Below, piece by piece: positions 32,933 to 41,770 of a DNA stretch of 64,000 nucleotides. Numbering within the stretch: the first letter of the stretch is position 1; every line of letters begins with the position of its first letter. The position numbers were made by a program, and so were the translations under genes. The stretch is from Bradyrhizobium sp. MOS002. GTDB lineage: Bacteria; Pseudomonadota; Alphaproteobacteria; Rhizobiales; Xanthobacteraceae. The notes under the pieces were generated by a model, which was given only the letters and a program-made list of their open reading frames with translations, was not told the origin of the DNA and did not search any database. The stretch lies in the NCBI RefSeq assembly GCF_003020115.1, contig NZ_PYFX01000008.1, forward strand, positions 1-64,000. The letters are read 5' to 3'.

Positions 32933-34264
32933 ATGCACGACATCAAATCGATCCGCGACAATCCGCAAGCCTTCGACGCCAGCCTCGCACGACGTGGCCT
33001 GAAGCCGTTGTCGGCATCGCTGCTTGCGATCGACGAGACGCGGCGTGCGGCGATCCTGGCTTCCGAGCAGGCGCAGGCGCGGCGCAATGCGGCCTCCAAG
33101 GAAATCGGCGATGCCAAGAAGGCCAAGGACGAGGCGCGCGCGGCCAAGCTGATGACGGAGGTCGCCGAGCTCAAGTCCACGATGCCGGAGCTCGAGGCCG
33201 CCGCCAAGACTGCCGACGAGGAGCTGACGAAAGAGCTGTCCGCGATTCCGAACATCCCGTTCGACGAAGTGCCCGATGGCGTCGACGAGCACGGCAACGT
33301 TCAGCACCATGTGTTCGGCAACAAGCGCAATTACGGCTTTGCGCCGAAGCTGCATGACGATCTCGGCACCGCGCTCGGTGACATGGATTTCGAGGCAGCG
33401 GCAAAACTCTCGGGTGCGCGCTTCGTCGTGCTCAAGAAGGGGTTGGCGAGACTGGAGCGCGCGCTCGGCCAGTTCATGCTCGACCTGCATACCAACGAGC
33501 ACGGCTACACCGAAATCAATCCGCCGCTGCTGGTGCGCAACGAGGTGATGTTCGGCACCGGGCAGTTGCCGAAATTCGAGGACGATCAGTTCTGGGCGAT
33601 CAAAGGCGAGCTCTTGGCCGCGCCGGACCCCGAGCGGCTGATGACCGAGCGCCTCGGTCTCATTCCGACCGCCGAGGTCGCCCTCACCAACCTCGTCCGC
33701 GAATCCATTCTCGACGAGAAGCAGTTGCCGATGCGGCTCACCGCATTGACGCCCTGCTTCCGCGCCGAGGCAGGAGCTGCGGGGCGCGACACCCGCGGCA
33801 TGATCCGCCAGCACCAGTTCACCAAGGTCGAGCTGGTCTCGATCACGACGCCCGAAACCAGCAAGGACGAGCTTGAGCGGATGCTGTCCTGCGCCGAGCA
33901 GGTGCTGCAGAAGCTCGATCTGCATTATCGCGTGATGACGCTGTGCGCAGGAGATATGGGCTTTTCGTCGCAAAAAACCTATGACATCGAGGTCTGGATG
34001 CCGGGGCAGGGCGACGGCGGCATGTTCCGCGAGATCTCGAGCTGCTCAGTGTGCGGCGATTTCCAGGCGCGGCGCATGGATGCGCGCTCGCGCGGGCCCG
34101 ACGGCAAGCCGCGCTTTGTCCACACGCTGAACGGCTCCGGCACCGCGGTCGGCCGTGCGCTGATCGCCGTGATGGAGACCTATCAGCAGGAGGACGGCTC
34201 GATTGCGGTGCCAAGCGTGCTCCAGCCCTATATGGGCGGGCTGAAGGCGGTCGGACGCGACTAG
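32933..34264 (+). CDS. serS: Seryl-tRNA synthetase
   Basis: A class II synthetase charging tRNA-Ser (and the Sec tRNA where present). At 443 aa, residues 1-110 are the long coiled-coil arm, starting MHDIKSIRDNPQAFDASLA. The catalytic motifs are visible: GTGQLPKFEDDQFW, FRAEAGAAGRDTRGMIRQHQ (motif 2) and NGSGTAVGRALIAVMETYQQ (motif 3). The start is confirmed by the conserved N-terminus. Confidence 0.97.
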   Translation: MHDIKSIRDNPQAFDASLARRGLKPLSASLLAIDETRRAAILASEQAQARRNAASKEIGDAKKAKDEARAAKLMTEVAELKSTMPELEAAAKTADEELTKELSAIPNIPFDEVPDGVDEHGNVQHHVFGNKRNYGFAPKLHDDLGTALGDMDFEAAAKLSGARFVVLKKGLARLERALGQFMLDLHTNEHGYTEINPPLLVRNEVMFGTGQLPKFEDDQFWAIKGELLAAPDPERLMTERLGLIPTAEVALTNLVRESILDEKQLPMRLTALTPCFRAEAGAAGRDTRGMIRQHQFTKVELVSITTPETSKDELERMLSCAEQVLQKLDLHYRVMTLCAGDMGFSSQKTYDIEVWMPGQGDGGMFREISSCSVCGDFQARRMDARSRGPDGKPRFVHTLNGSGTAVGRALIAVMETYQQEDGSIAVPSVLQPYMGGLKAVGRD

Positions 34265-34359
34265 GCGTGCTGCCAATCTGAAACGGTCGAAACGTTTGGT
34301 TGCGAAGATCGGGCGGCCGGTTATCCTGCCGGCCACCCGACAACGCGAACCCATCGTTC

Positions 34360-34722
34360 ATGGCCTTGCACCGCGACATCTTCTGGGTCGGCAGACAATG
34401 GGCGGTGACGGGTGCCGGAATCCAGGCTGTCGATCAGCGGCTGCGTGGCGTGCTCGACATCGAGATCACGCGGCTCTGGGACGATCATCTCGTCCAGAGC
34501 CGGCGGGCCAAGGCCGGCGTGAATGCCGTGGATTTCGACCAGGCACTGACGCTGGCACGCGAACGCTTTCCGCAGGCGCCGGTGCCGGACGCGTTCGTCG
34601 CACAGCTGGAGGCGCTCGGCGTCATCGAGGCGCCGATCGTGAGCCCGGTCGTGCCGGCGATGAAATTGCACGCGGAGGGCCGGCTGGCGCGCTTCCTGCC
34701 ACAATGGCGCGTTCGCCGATAG
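34360..34722 (+). CDS. Conserved-type hypothetical protein, 120 aa
   Basis: A soluble protein with aromatic N-terminus (MALHRDIFWVGRQWAVTGAG), a central LDIEITRLWDDHLVQ, and a C-terminus ending in LARFLPQWRVRR. The ATG at 34360 is chosen because the sequence upstream (frame open from 34300) is basic and unlike a protein start. Located between serS and surE on the same strand. Its function is unknown to me. Confidence 0.75.
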   Translation: MALHRDIFWVGRQWAVTGAGIQAVDQRLRGVLDIEITRLWDDHLVQSRRAKAGVNAVDFDQALTLARERFPQAPVPDAFVAQLEALGVIEAPIVSPVVPAMKLHAEGRLARFLPQWRVRR

Positions 34723-34817
34723 CCGGCAACCGGGTGCCGGCCACAATCGGCCGGTTTGCCTGATCGGCCCCGGCCGGATAAGACGGCTCAGACCCGCTTC
34801 AGGAATCGACCTTTCCC

Positions 34818-35585
34818 ATGCGCATTCTCTGCACCAATGACGACGGTATCCACGCCCCCGGCCTCAAGGTCGTGGAGGAGATCGCGCGCGCATTGTCCGA
34901 TGATGTCTGGGTGGTCGCGCCTGAGCTCGACCAGTCCGGCGTGTCGCATTCGCTGTCGCTGAACGATCCGCTGCGCCTGCGCGAGGTCGGACCGCGGCAT
35001 TTCGCGGTGCGCGGCACGCCGACCGACTGCGTCATCATGGGCGCGCGCCACATCCTCGGTGCCAAGCTGCCCGATGTCGTGCTGTCCGGCGTCAACAAGG
35101 GCCGCAACGTCGCCGAGGACGTGGTCTATTCCGGCACCATCGCCGGCGCGCTGGAAGGCACCATCCTGGGGCTGCCGTCCTTCGCACTGTCTCAGGAATT
35201 CAGCGTCGAGACGCGCGAGCGGCCGCTGTGGGACACGGCGCGCAAATTCGGTCCCGACATCCTGCGCAAAGTGATCGCCGCCGGCATCCCGAAGGACACC
35301 GTCATCAACGTCAACTTCCCGGCCTGCGCGCCGGAAGATGTGCTTGGCATTCGCGTGACGCGGCAGGGCAAGCGCAATCTCGGCTTCCTCAAGATCGATG
35401 AGCGCAAGGACGGCCGTGGCAATCCGTATTTCTGGATCGGCTTCGAGCGCACTGCGATGATGGATACGCCCGCTGAAGGCACCGATCTCGCGGCGCTGCG
35501 CGAACGCTACGTCTCCGTCACGCCGCTCAGGCTCGACCGGACCAACGAGGCGTTTTCCGAGGCGCTGAGTGCGACGCTGAAGTAA
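34818..35585 (+). CDS. surE: 5'/3'-nucleotidase SurE
   Basis: SurE dephosphorylates nucleoside monophosphates and is a stationary-phase survival protein, cytoplasmic. At 255 aa it opens with the metal site MRILCTNDDGIHAPGLKVVE, then VVAPELDQSGVSHSLS and VVLSGVNKGRNVAEDVVYSG. It precedes pcm and nlpD, matching the classic surE-pcm-nlpD gene order, though a minus-strand response regulator gene interrupts it. Confidence 0.97.
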   Translation: MRILCTNDDGIHAPGLKVVEEIARALSDDVWVVAPELDQSGVSHSLSLNDPLRLREVGPRHFAVRGTPTDCVIMGARHILGAKLPDVVLSGVNKGRNVAEDVVYSGTIAGALEGTILGLPSFALSQEFSVETRERPLWDTARKFGPDILRKVIAAGIPKDTVINVNFPACAPEDVLGIRVTRQGKRNLGFLKIDERKDGRGNPYFWIGFERTAMMDTPAEGTDLAALRERYVSVTPLRLDRTNEAFSEALSATLK

Positions 35586-35619
35586 GTCCGACCTGAAGTA
35601 ATCCGACCTGGAACGGGGC

Positions 35620-35991
35620 CTAGCCGCCGCGAAGCGCGGCTTCGATGGTCTTGCCGAGGGCGTCGAGCTGAAACGGCTTCTGAAGCGCCGGCCGATCGCG
35701 GTACTGCTCGGGCAGGCCGGAGGAGCCGTACCCGGTGGCGAAGATGAACGGGCAGCCCTTCGCCTTGATGACGTCGGCGACCGGCGAGATGACCTTGCCG
35801 TTGACGTTGACGTCGAGAATGGCGATGTCGAACTCGGTTGCCTGGGCGAGCCGCATGGCTTCGGTGATGTCGCCAGCCTCGGCTGCGATCTTGTAGCCAA
35901 GCTCTTCGAGCATGTCCGCGACCATCATCCTGATCATCACCTCGTCTTCGACGAGGAATACAGAGCGGCCGGTAAGCCCCGTCGAGGTCAT
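35620..35991 (-). CDS. Single-domain response regulator, 123 aa
   Basis: A stand-alone receiver (CheY-like) domain: FLVEDEVMIRMMVADMLEE with the acidic pair, phospho-acceptor Asp60 in DIAILDVNVNG, FIFATGYGSSGL, and the terminal Lys (LQKPFQLDALGKTI). It has no output domain, so it would act through a partner. The start at 35991 follows AAGGA; the frame is open to 36102. It sits against the direction of surE and pcm, breaking the surE-pcm unit. No cognate kinase is adjacent, although an orphan hybrid kinase lies at 19.4 kb. Confidence 0.9.
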   Translation of the reverse strand: MTSTGLTGRSVFLVEDEVMIRMMVADMLEELGYKIAAEAGDITEAMRLAQATEFDIAILDVNVNGKVISPVADVIKAKGCPFIFATGYGSSGLPEQYRDRPALQKPFQLDALGKTIEAALRGG

Positions 35992-36217
35992 GGTCGAGTC
36001 CTTGCCCATTGCCAAAAACGTTCGCAGATAACATGAATCGACGCAATGCGCGTTTCGACGAACTGATGCATGAAAATGGCCGTCGAGGCTCGCCCGTTGC
36101 AAGCCAATTTGTGGTCAACTACGCCATCCAAAGCGTATCACGGGTTCCCTGGGCCGGAACAGGAATCTCGCGCCCCAAGGTTGGCGTCCCCGACCCCAAA
36201 GACAGCACAAGCAGGCA

Positions 36218-36868
36218 ATGACCTCCCATCAGCACCCGCCGGAAAAGATGATGTTTCAGCTCACGTTGAGGCGTCGGGGCATCAGCGACCAGGCGGTCCT
36301 GCGGGCCATGGAGGAGGTGCCGCGCGATCAATTCGTCGACGACGCCGATCGCGACGGGGCGTATCGCGACAGCGCGCTGCCGATCGCCTGCGGGCAGACC
36401 ATCAGCCAGCCCTTCGTCGTCGCCTACATGACCGAGCAGCTCCAGCTTCAGAAAAAGCACCGCGTGCTCGAGATCGGCGCCGGCTCGGGCTACCAGGCGG
36501 CGGTGCTGTCGCGGCTCGCCGGGCAGGTGTTGACGGTCGAGCGCTACCGCAAGCTTGCGGATGCCGCACGTATCAGGCTTGAAAAGCTCAACTATCACAA
36601 CGTCGAGGTGATGCTGGGCGACGGACTCAATCTGCCTCCCAATATCGGCCCGTTCGACCGCATCATCGTCACGGCCGCGATCGAGCAGCTTCCGGACAAC
36701 CTGGTCGAGCGGCTGGAGGTTGGCGGCATCCTGATCGCGCCCGTCGGCCCGCATCAGGGGGTGCAGACGCTGATCCGCCTGAGCCGAACCGAAGCCGGGA
36801 TCGAGCGCAAGGAGCTCGTCGAGGTCCGGTTCGTGCCGGCGCTGCCCGGGGTGGCGCGGGAGCTGTAG
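36218..36868 (+). CDS. pcm: Protein-L-isoaspartate O-methyltransferase
   Basis: Pcm methylates isoaspartyl residues of aged proteins using S-adenosylmethionine to start their repair. At 216 aa, motif I of the methyltransferase fold is VLEIGAGSGYQAAVLSRLAG. The N-terminal ISQPFVVAYMTEQL and the GDGLNLP and FDRIIVTAAIEQLP blocks are also present. The ATG at 36218 is chosen by family N-terminus. Confidence 0.95.
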   Translation: MTSHQHPPEKMMFQLTLRRRGISDQAVLRAMEEVPRDQFVDDADRDGAYRDSALPIACGQTISQPFVVAYMTEQLQLQKKHRVLEIGAGSGYQAAVLSRLAGQVLTVERYRKLADAARIRLEKLNYHNVEVMLGDGLNLPPNIGPFDRIIVTAAIEQLPDNLVERLEVGGILIAPVGPHQGVQTLIRLSRTEAGIERKELVEVRFVPALPGVAREL

Positions 36869-36977
36869 AATTCCGGATTGGCTGCGCTGCCAACATCTTA
36901 TTGGGAGGGTTAAGCCGTTATTTACTCGGCGCGTGTTTACTTAAAAGACCAGTTCTGTTGCGTACGAGTGAGTAACC

Positions 36978-38369
36978 ATGTCCGTTGCCGCCGAGTTGCT
37001 TTACTCGCGCCGTGTGCCGCAGGTCGCGGTGCTGGCGCTGATCTCCTTCAGCTTCGCAGGGTGCAGCGCCGACATGTCGTCGCGCATGTCCCAGTCGAAC
37101 TTCTCCAATCCCTTCGCGCAGGAATCGACCGGTTCGGTGCAACAGGCACCGCCGCCGCAGCGTGAGTTGCCGCAATATTCGCGGCCGCAGACGCAGTCCG
37201 GTTACTATCAGTCGCAGCCTTTGCCGCCGGCAGTGTCCGCGCCGCAATCCTATCCCGTTGCGGCAGGCGGTGTGTCCGGAGGCGGCCGCGGTGTCAGCTC
37301 CTACGCTCCCCCGGCGCAGCCGCATCTCGAGACCACGGCCACCGTGCCGCCGCGCTCGGTTGCAGCCGCCCAGCCGGTCGGTGGAACCAAGATCATCGTC
37401 GGCACCAGCGATACGCTCGACCTGCTTGCCAAACGCTATCGCGTCACGCCGCAGGCGATCCTCGCGGCCAACGGCTATAAGGGCCCGCGCGCGCTCTCGC
37501 CCGGCCAGCAACTGATCATTCCGCATCAGGCCACCGCCGCTGCGCCCGCGCCGCTCATGGCTCCCGTTGCGGCGGCCCCCGCGCTGGCGCCTGCTGCGAG
37601 GCCGGTTGCCGCCGTTGCCGCACCGTCGAGCACGCACTTCGTGAACCACGGCGACACCCTCGCCAGCATTGCCCGCAAGAACCATATCTCGGCGGCCGAA
37701 CTGGCCCGCGCCAACGGCCTCGACCCCTCTGCAAAACTCAAGCTCGGCGCCCGGCTGGCCGTGCCCGGCGCCAAGACCGCAGCTGTCGCGGCACCGCTTG
37801 CCGCGGCTCCGGTCGGAGCCGCTCCCGTTGTGGGGACGCTGCAGCCCGTTGCGGCCGCCCCTGCGCCCGCCACCAAGATGGCGGCCGTCGCCGCGCCGGT
37901 GCAGAGCGCGCGCCTGGCCCAGGCCACGGCGAATGTCGAAGACAAGGCCGCGGAGGCTCCGGCGAAAGCTGCGGAGACCACCAGCGCGCTGCCGACTTTC
38001 CGCTGGCCGGTGCGCGGCAAGGTGGTCACGAGCTACGGCGCCAAGACCAATGGCAAGTCCAACGACGGCATCAATCTCGCGGTGCCCGAGGGTACGCCGG
38101 TCAAGGCGGCTGAAGACGGTGTCGTTGCCTATTCCGGCAACGAGCTGAAAGGTTACGGCAATCTCGTCCTGGTTCGGCACTCCAACGGCTACGTCACCGC
38201 ATATGCCCATGCGAGTGAGCTGATGGTGAAGCGCGGCGATACCATCAAGCGCGGCCAGGTCATTGCCAAGTCGGGTCAATCCGGGGAGGTGGCGTCGCCG
38301 CAGCTTCACTTCGAGATCCGTAAGGGATCGAGCCCGGTTGACCCGCTTCAATTCCTGAACGGGGCGTGA
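36978..38369 (+). CDS. nlpD: NlpD-like LysM/LytM lipoprotein
   Basis: 463 aa. A lipobox (SFSFAGCSAD, Cys near residue 29) marks it as a lipoprotein. Two LysM domains bind peptidoglycan (about 137-182 and 213-256: GDTLASIARKNHISAAELAR). The C-terminal LytM/M23 domain has degenerate zinc ligands: NDGINLAVPEG in place of H-x-GID, and SPQLHFEIR in place of HLHFEVR. It is therefore probably not a peptidase but an amidase activator, as in E. coli NlpD. Position after pcm supports this. It would act in the periplasm at the septum. Confidence 0.85.
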   Translation: MSVAAELLYSRRVPQVAVLALISFSFAGCSADMSSRMSQSNFSNPFAQESTGSVQQAPPPQRELPQYSRPQTQSGYYQSQPLPPAVSAPQSYPVAAGGVSGGGRGVSSYAPPAQPHLETTATVPPRSVAAAQPVGGTKIIVGTSDTLDLLAKRYRVTPQAILAANGYKGPRALSPGQQLIIPHQATAAAPAPLMAPVAAAPALAPAARPVAAVAAPSSTHFVNHGDTLASIARKNHISAAELARANGLDPSAKLKLGARLAVPGAKTAAVAAPLAAAPVGAAPVVGTLQPVAAAPAPATKMAAVAAPVQSARLAQATANVEDKAAEAPAKAAETTSALPTFRWPVRGKVVTSYGAKTNGKSNDGINLAVPEGTPVKAAEDGVVAYSGNELKGYGNLVLVRHSNGYVTAYAHASELMVKRGDTIKRGQVIAKSGQSGEVASPQLHFEIRKGSSPVDPLQFLNGA

Positions 38370-38411
38370 GGCGCGGGCCTGTAGAGCAGGGGCACGCCGT
38401 TACCAAATACA

Positions 38412-38518
38412 AGCTGTCATCGCCCGCGAAAGCGGGCGATCCAGTATTCCAGAGACAGTCATTGTTGAGCCGAGAAGCCGCGGCGTACTGGATTCCCCGC
38501 CTGCGCGGGGAATGACAG
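38412..38518 (-). repeat. Two-hairpin palindromic repeat, copy 2
   Basis: Inverted relative to 32731-32855. It begins with GTCATCGCCCGC-GAAA-GCGGGCGAT (9-bp arms around a GAAA tetraloop, using the same stem) and ends with a CCCCGC…GCGGGG hairpin (GGATTCCCCGCCTGCGCGGG). It lies in the gap between nlpD and the convergent DUF815 gene and could act as a bidirectional transcription end. Confidence 0.85.
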
Positions 38519-38542
38519 TTGTGAGTGAGGCGAAACTGTCCG

Positions 38543-39559
38543 CTACGTCGCCGCCAGCTTCACGCCGAGCCGTCCCGCAAGCTCCTGCACGAACTGCCAG
38601 GCGACGCGGCCCGAGCGCGAACCGCGCGTCGTCGACCATTCAAGTGCCTCGCGTTCCAGCGCGTCGTCGTCGACCTTGACGCCGAAATGGCTGCAATAGC
38701 CCCGCACCATGGCGAGATATTCGTCCTGGCTGCAGCGGTGGAAGCCGAGCCAGAGGCCGAAGCGATCCGACAGCGAGACCTTCTCCTCGACGGCTTCGCC
38801 GGGATTGATCGCAGTCGAGCGCTCGTTCTCGATCATCTCGCGCGCCAGCAGATGGCGGCGGTTGGAGGTGGCGTAGAGGATGACGTTCTCCGGCCGACCC
38901 TCGATGCCACCTTCGAGCACCGCCTTGAGCGATTTGTAGGACGCATCATTGCCGTCGAAGGAGAGGTCGTCGCAGAACACGATGAAGCGGAAGGACGATG
39001 CGCGAAGCTGCTCCATGAGGGCGGGCAGGCTCTCGATGTCCTCGCGATGAATCTCGGTCAACTTCAGCTTGTCGGCCGGTTTGCGCTCCGCGTTGATGCT
39101 GGCGTGCGCCGCCTTCACCAGCGACGACTTGCCCATGCCGCGCGCGCCCCAGAGCAGCGCGTTGTTGGCGGGCAATCCGTTGGCGAAACGTTCGGTGTTT
39201 TCCATCAGGATGTCGCGCATCCGGTCGACGCCCTTGAGCAGGAACAGTTCGACGCGGCTGACGCGCGGGACCGCCGCAAGGCGGCCGTCCGGATGCCAGA
39301 CGAAAGCGTCCGCCTGCTTGAACGACTCGCGTTGTGCGGCGGGCTTGCCTTGAGCGGAGAGGTGCGCCGCAATCGTCTCCAGCGCGCGAATGATGCGCTC
39401 CTGGGAGACGTTTTGGTTCGCCTTGGAAGTCGTCTTGGAAATCGTCTTGGAAGCTGCTTTGAGGGCTGCCTTGGGACGTTTTGCCGCGACGCGGGCTGGC
39501 TTCGTGGCAGGGGTGCGGGGGCCTTTGCCGGCCGGGCTTTTGCTTGGTTTTTGGGGCAT
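38543..39559 (-). CDS. DUF815-type AAA+ ATPase
   Basis: 338 aa. A Lys/Ala-rich basic N-terminal tail (residues 1-50) is followed by a single AAA+ module with Walker A LLWGARGMGKSSLVKA, Walker B FIVFCDDLSFDGND, and the sensor part VILYATSNRRHLLAREM. DUF815 proteins are widespread in alphaproteobacteria as predicted P-loop ATPases; the biochemical role is unclear. The start at 39559 follows AGGAAC. It is divergent from yajC. Confidence 0.88.
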   Translation of the reverse strand: MPQKPSKSPAGKGPRTPATKPARVAAKRPKAALKAASKTISKTTSKANQNVSQERIIRALETIAAHLSAQGKPAAQRESFKQADAFVWHPDGRLAAVPRVSRVELFLLKGVDRMRDILMENTERFANGLPANNALLWGARGMGKSSLVKAAHASINAERKPADKLKLTEIHREDIESLPALMEQLRASSFRFIVFCDDLSFDGNDASYKSLKAVLEGGIEGRPENVILYATSNRRHLLAREMIENERSTAINPGEAVEEKVSLSDRFGLWLGFHRCSQDEYLAMVRGYCSHFGVKVDDDALEREALEWSTTRGSRSGRVAWQFVQELAGRLGVKLAAT

Positions 39560-39739
39560 GTCCGAAGTTCCTGAGAATGCAGCCTTATCGGGCCTGAGCG
39601 CGCGCCGCAAGGTGGCTAAAAGGGCGGTCTGGCAGCGTTGCAATTGGGGCAATGGCCGCTATAGTCCGCGCGAATTTGACCGAACCGGTCGCCGCTTGGG
39701 CCTGACCGGTTCTCCCCCGTTCTCACGAGGATCGTCCGA

Positions 39740-40108
39740 ATGCTGATTACCCCTGCGTATGCCCAGGCTGCGGGCGCCGGCGACACCAGCGGCATGTTGA
39801 TGTCGCTGCTGCCGTTCGCCCTGATCTTCGTGATCATGTACTTCCTGATTCTGCGTCCGCAGCAGAAGAAAGTCCGTGACCACGCCGACCTCGTGAAGAA
39901 CATCCGCCGCGGCGACACCGTCGTGACCTCGGGCGGTCTCGTCGGCAAGGTCACCAAGGTCGTCGACGACGACCAGATCGAGTTCGAGATCGCCGATGGC
40001 GTGCGCGTGCGGCAGATGCGCTCGATGGTTTCCGGCGTGCGCGCCAAGGGCGAGCCGGCCAAAGAATCCGCCAAGGATAGCGCCAAGGACGACGCCGCGG
40101 CGAAGTGA
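39740..40108 (+). CDS. yajC: Preprotein translocase subunit YajC
   Basis: YajC is the small membrane accessory of the SecDF complex. At 122 aa it has one transmembrane helix (MLMSLLPFALIFVIMYFLIL) followed by the conserved RPQQKKVRDHADLVKNIRRG and a hydrophilic domain. The C-tail is Lys/Asp-rich. It is first of the yajC-secD-secF operon. Confidence 0.95.
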   Translation: MLITPAYAQAAGAGDTSGMLMSLLPFALIFVIMYFLILRPQQKKVRDHADLVKNIRRGDTVVTSGGLVGKVTKVVDDDQIEFEIADGVRVRQMRSMVSGVRAKGEPAKESAKDSAKDDAAAK

Positions 40109-40155
40109 GCGCTTCCGCGAGTCTCTCAAATCTCCTGATCTGACAGGTCCAGTCG

Positions 40156-41760
40156 ATGTTGTATTTCACGCGGTGGAAGGCGCTCGGGATCATCCTGACG
40201 GCGCTGATCGTGTGCCTCTGCGCGGTCCCGAACTTCTTTCCCGAAGCGCAGGTCAAGACCTGGCCGGCCTGGGCGCAGCGTCGGCTCGTGCTCGGTCTCG
40301 ATCTTCAAGGCGGCTCCTATCTGCTGCTCGAGGTCGACGGCAACTATGTGAAGAAGGAGCGGCTCGACCAGGTCCGCGACGACGTTCGCCGAACGCTGCG
40401 CGATGCCAAGATCGGCTTCACCGGCGGCGTCACCGTGCGCAACGACGCGGCCGAGGTTCGGATCACCAAGGAATCCGACCTGCAGCCTGCGCTCGCCAAG
40501 CTGCGCGAGCTGTCCCAGCCGCTGGGCGGATTGGTGGGCTCCAGCGGTCAGCGCGACCTGGATGTGACTGACGCTGGCGGCGGCGTGATCCGCCTCGCCA
40601 TCCCGCAGGCCGCGATGCTCGACCGCATGCGCAAGACCATCGAGCAGTCGATCCAGATCGTCGAACGCCGCGTCAACGAGCTCGGCACCGTCGAACCCGT
40701 CATCCAGCGCCAGGGCAACGATCGCATCCTGGTGCAGGTCCCCGGCCTCCAGGACCCGACCCGTCTGAAGGAATTGCTGGGCAAGACCGCGAAGATGGAA
40801 TTCCGCATGGTCGATGCGTCCGTGCCGCCCGATCAGGCGCAGCAGGGACGTTTGCCGCCGGAATCCGAGCTTCTGATGAGCGCGTCACCGCCGCCCACCC
40901 CCTATGTGGTCAAGAAGCAGGTGCTGGTCGCCGGCGGCGATCTGACCGATGCCCAGGCGAGCTTTGACCAGCGCACGAGCGAACCCGTCGTCAGCTTCAA
41001 GTTCAATACGTCAGGCGCGCGCAAGTTCTCGCAGGCCACGCAGGAGAATGTCGGGCTGCCTTTCGCGATCGTGCTCGACAACAAGGTCATCTCCGCGCCC
41101 GTGATCCGCGAACCGATCACTGGCGGACAGGGCCAGATCTCCGGCAATTTCACCGTGCAATCGGCCAACGATCTCGCGATCCTGCTGCGTGCCGGCGCAT
41201 TGCCGGCACCGCTCACGGTGGTCGAGGAGCGCACCGTCGGTCCGGGCCTCGGCCAGGATTCGATCGAGAAGGGCGAACTTGCGGCTTACGTCGGCTCGAT
41301 CCTCGTCATCATCTTCATGCTTTTGACCTACCGCCTGTTCGGCGTGTTCGCCAACATCGCGGTGGCCATCAACGTCGCCATGATCTTCGGCCTGCTGTCG
41401 TTGCTCAACGCCACGCTGACGCTGCCCGGCATCGCCGGCATCGTGCTCACCGTCGGCATCGCGGTCGATTCCAACGTGCTGATCTACGAGCGCATCCGCG
41501 AGGAATTGCGTGGCGGCCGCAACGCGATCTCGGCGATCGACGCCGGCTTCAAGCGGGCGCTTGCGACCATCCTCGATTCCAACATCACCACTTTCATTGC
41601 CGCCGCGGTGCTGTTCTACATCGGCACCGGTCCGGTGCGCGGCTTCGCCGTGACCCTCGGAATCGGCATCATCACCACGGTGTTCACCGCCTTCACCCTG
41701 ACCCGGCTGATCGTGGCCGGGTGGGTGCGGTGGAAGCGGCCGCAGAGCGTGCCGATCTAG
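40156..41760 (+). CDS. secD: Protein translocase subunit SecD
   Basis: SecD works with SecF, driving late steps of protein export by proton-motive force. At 534 aa it has an N-terminal membrane helix, the LVLGLDLQGGSYLLLEVDGN block that defines the family, a large periplasmic domain, and five C-terminal membrane helices (ILVIIFMLLTYRLFGVFANI, then ATILDSNITTFIAAAVLFYI). It lies 47 bp after yajC. Confidence 0.96.
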   Translation: MLYFTRWKALGIILTALIVCLCAVPNFFPEAQVKTWPAWAQRRLVLGLDLQGGSYLLLEVDGNYVKKERLDQVRDDVRRTLRDAKIGFTGGVTVRNDAAEVRITKESDLQPALAKLRELSQPLGGLVGSSGQRDLDVTDAGGGVIRLAIPQAAMLDRMRKTIEQSIQIVERRVNELGTVEPVIQRQGNDRILVQVPGLQDPTRLKELLGKTAKMEFRMVDASVPPDQAQQGRLPPESELLMSASPPPTPYVVKKQVLVAGGDLTDAQASFDQRTSEPVVSFKFNTSGARKFSQATQENVGLPFAIVLDNKVISAPVIREPITGGQGQISGNFTVQSANDLAILLRAGALPAPLTVVEERTVGPGLGQDSIEKGELAAYVGSILVIIFMLLTYRLFGVFANIAVAINVAMIFGLLSLLNATLTLPGIAGIVLTVGIAVDSNVLIYERIREELRGGRNAISAIDAGFKRALATILDSNITTFIAAAVLFYIGTGPVRGFAVTLGIGIITTVFTAFTLTRLIVAGWVRWKRPQSVPI

Positions 41761-41770
41761 GAGCCTGATC

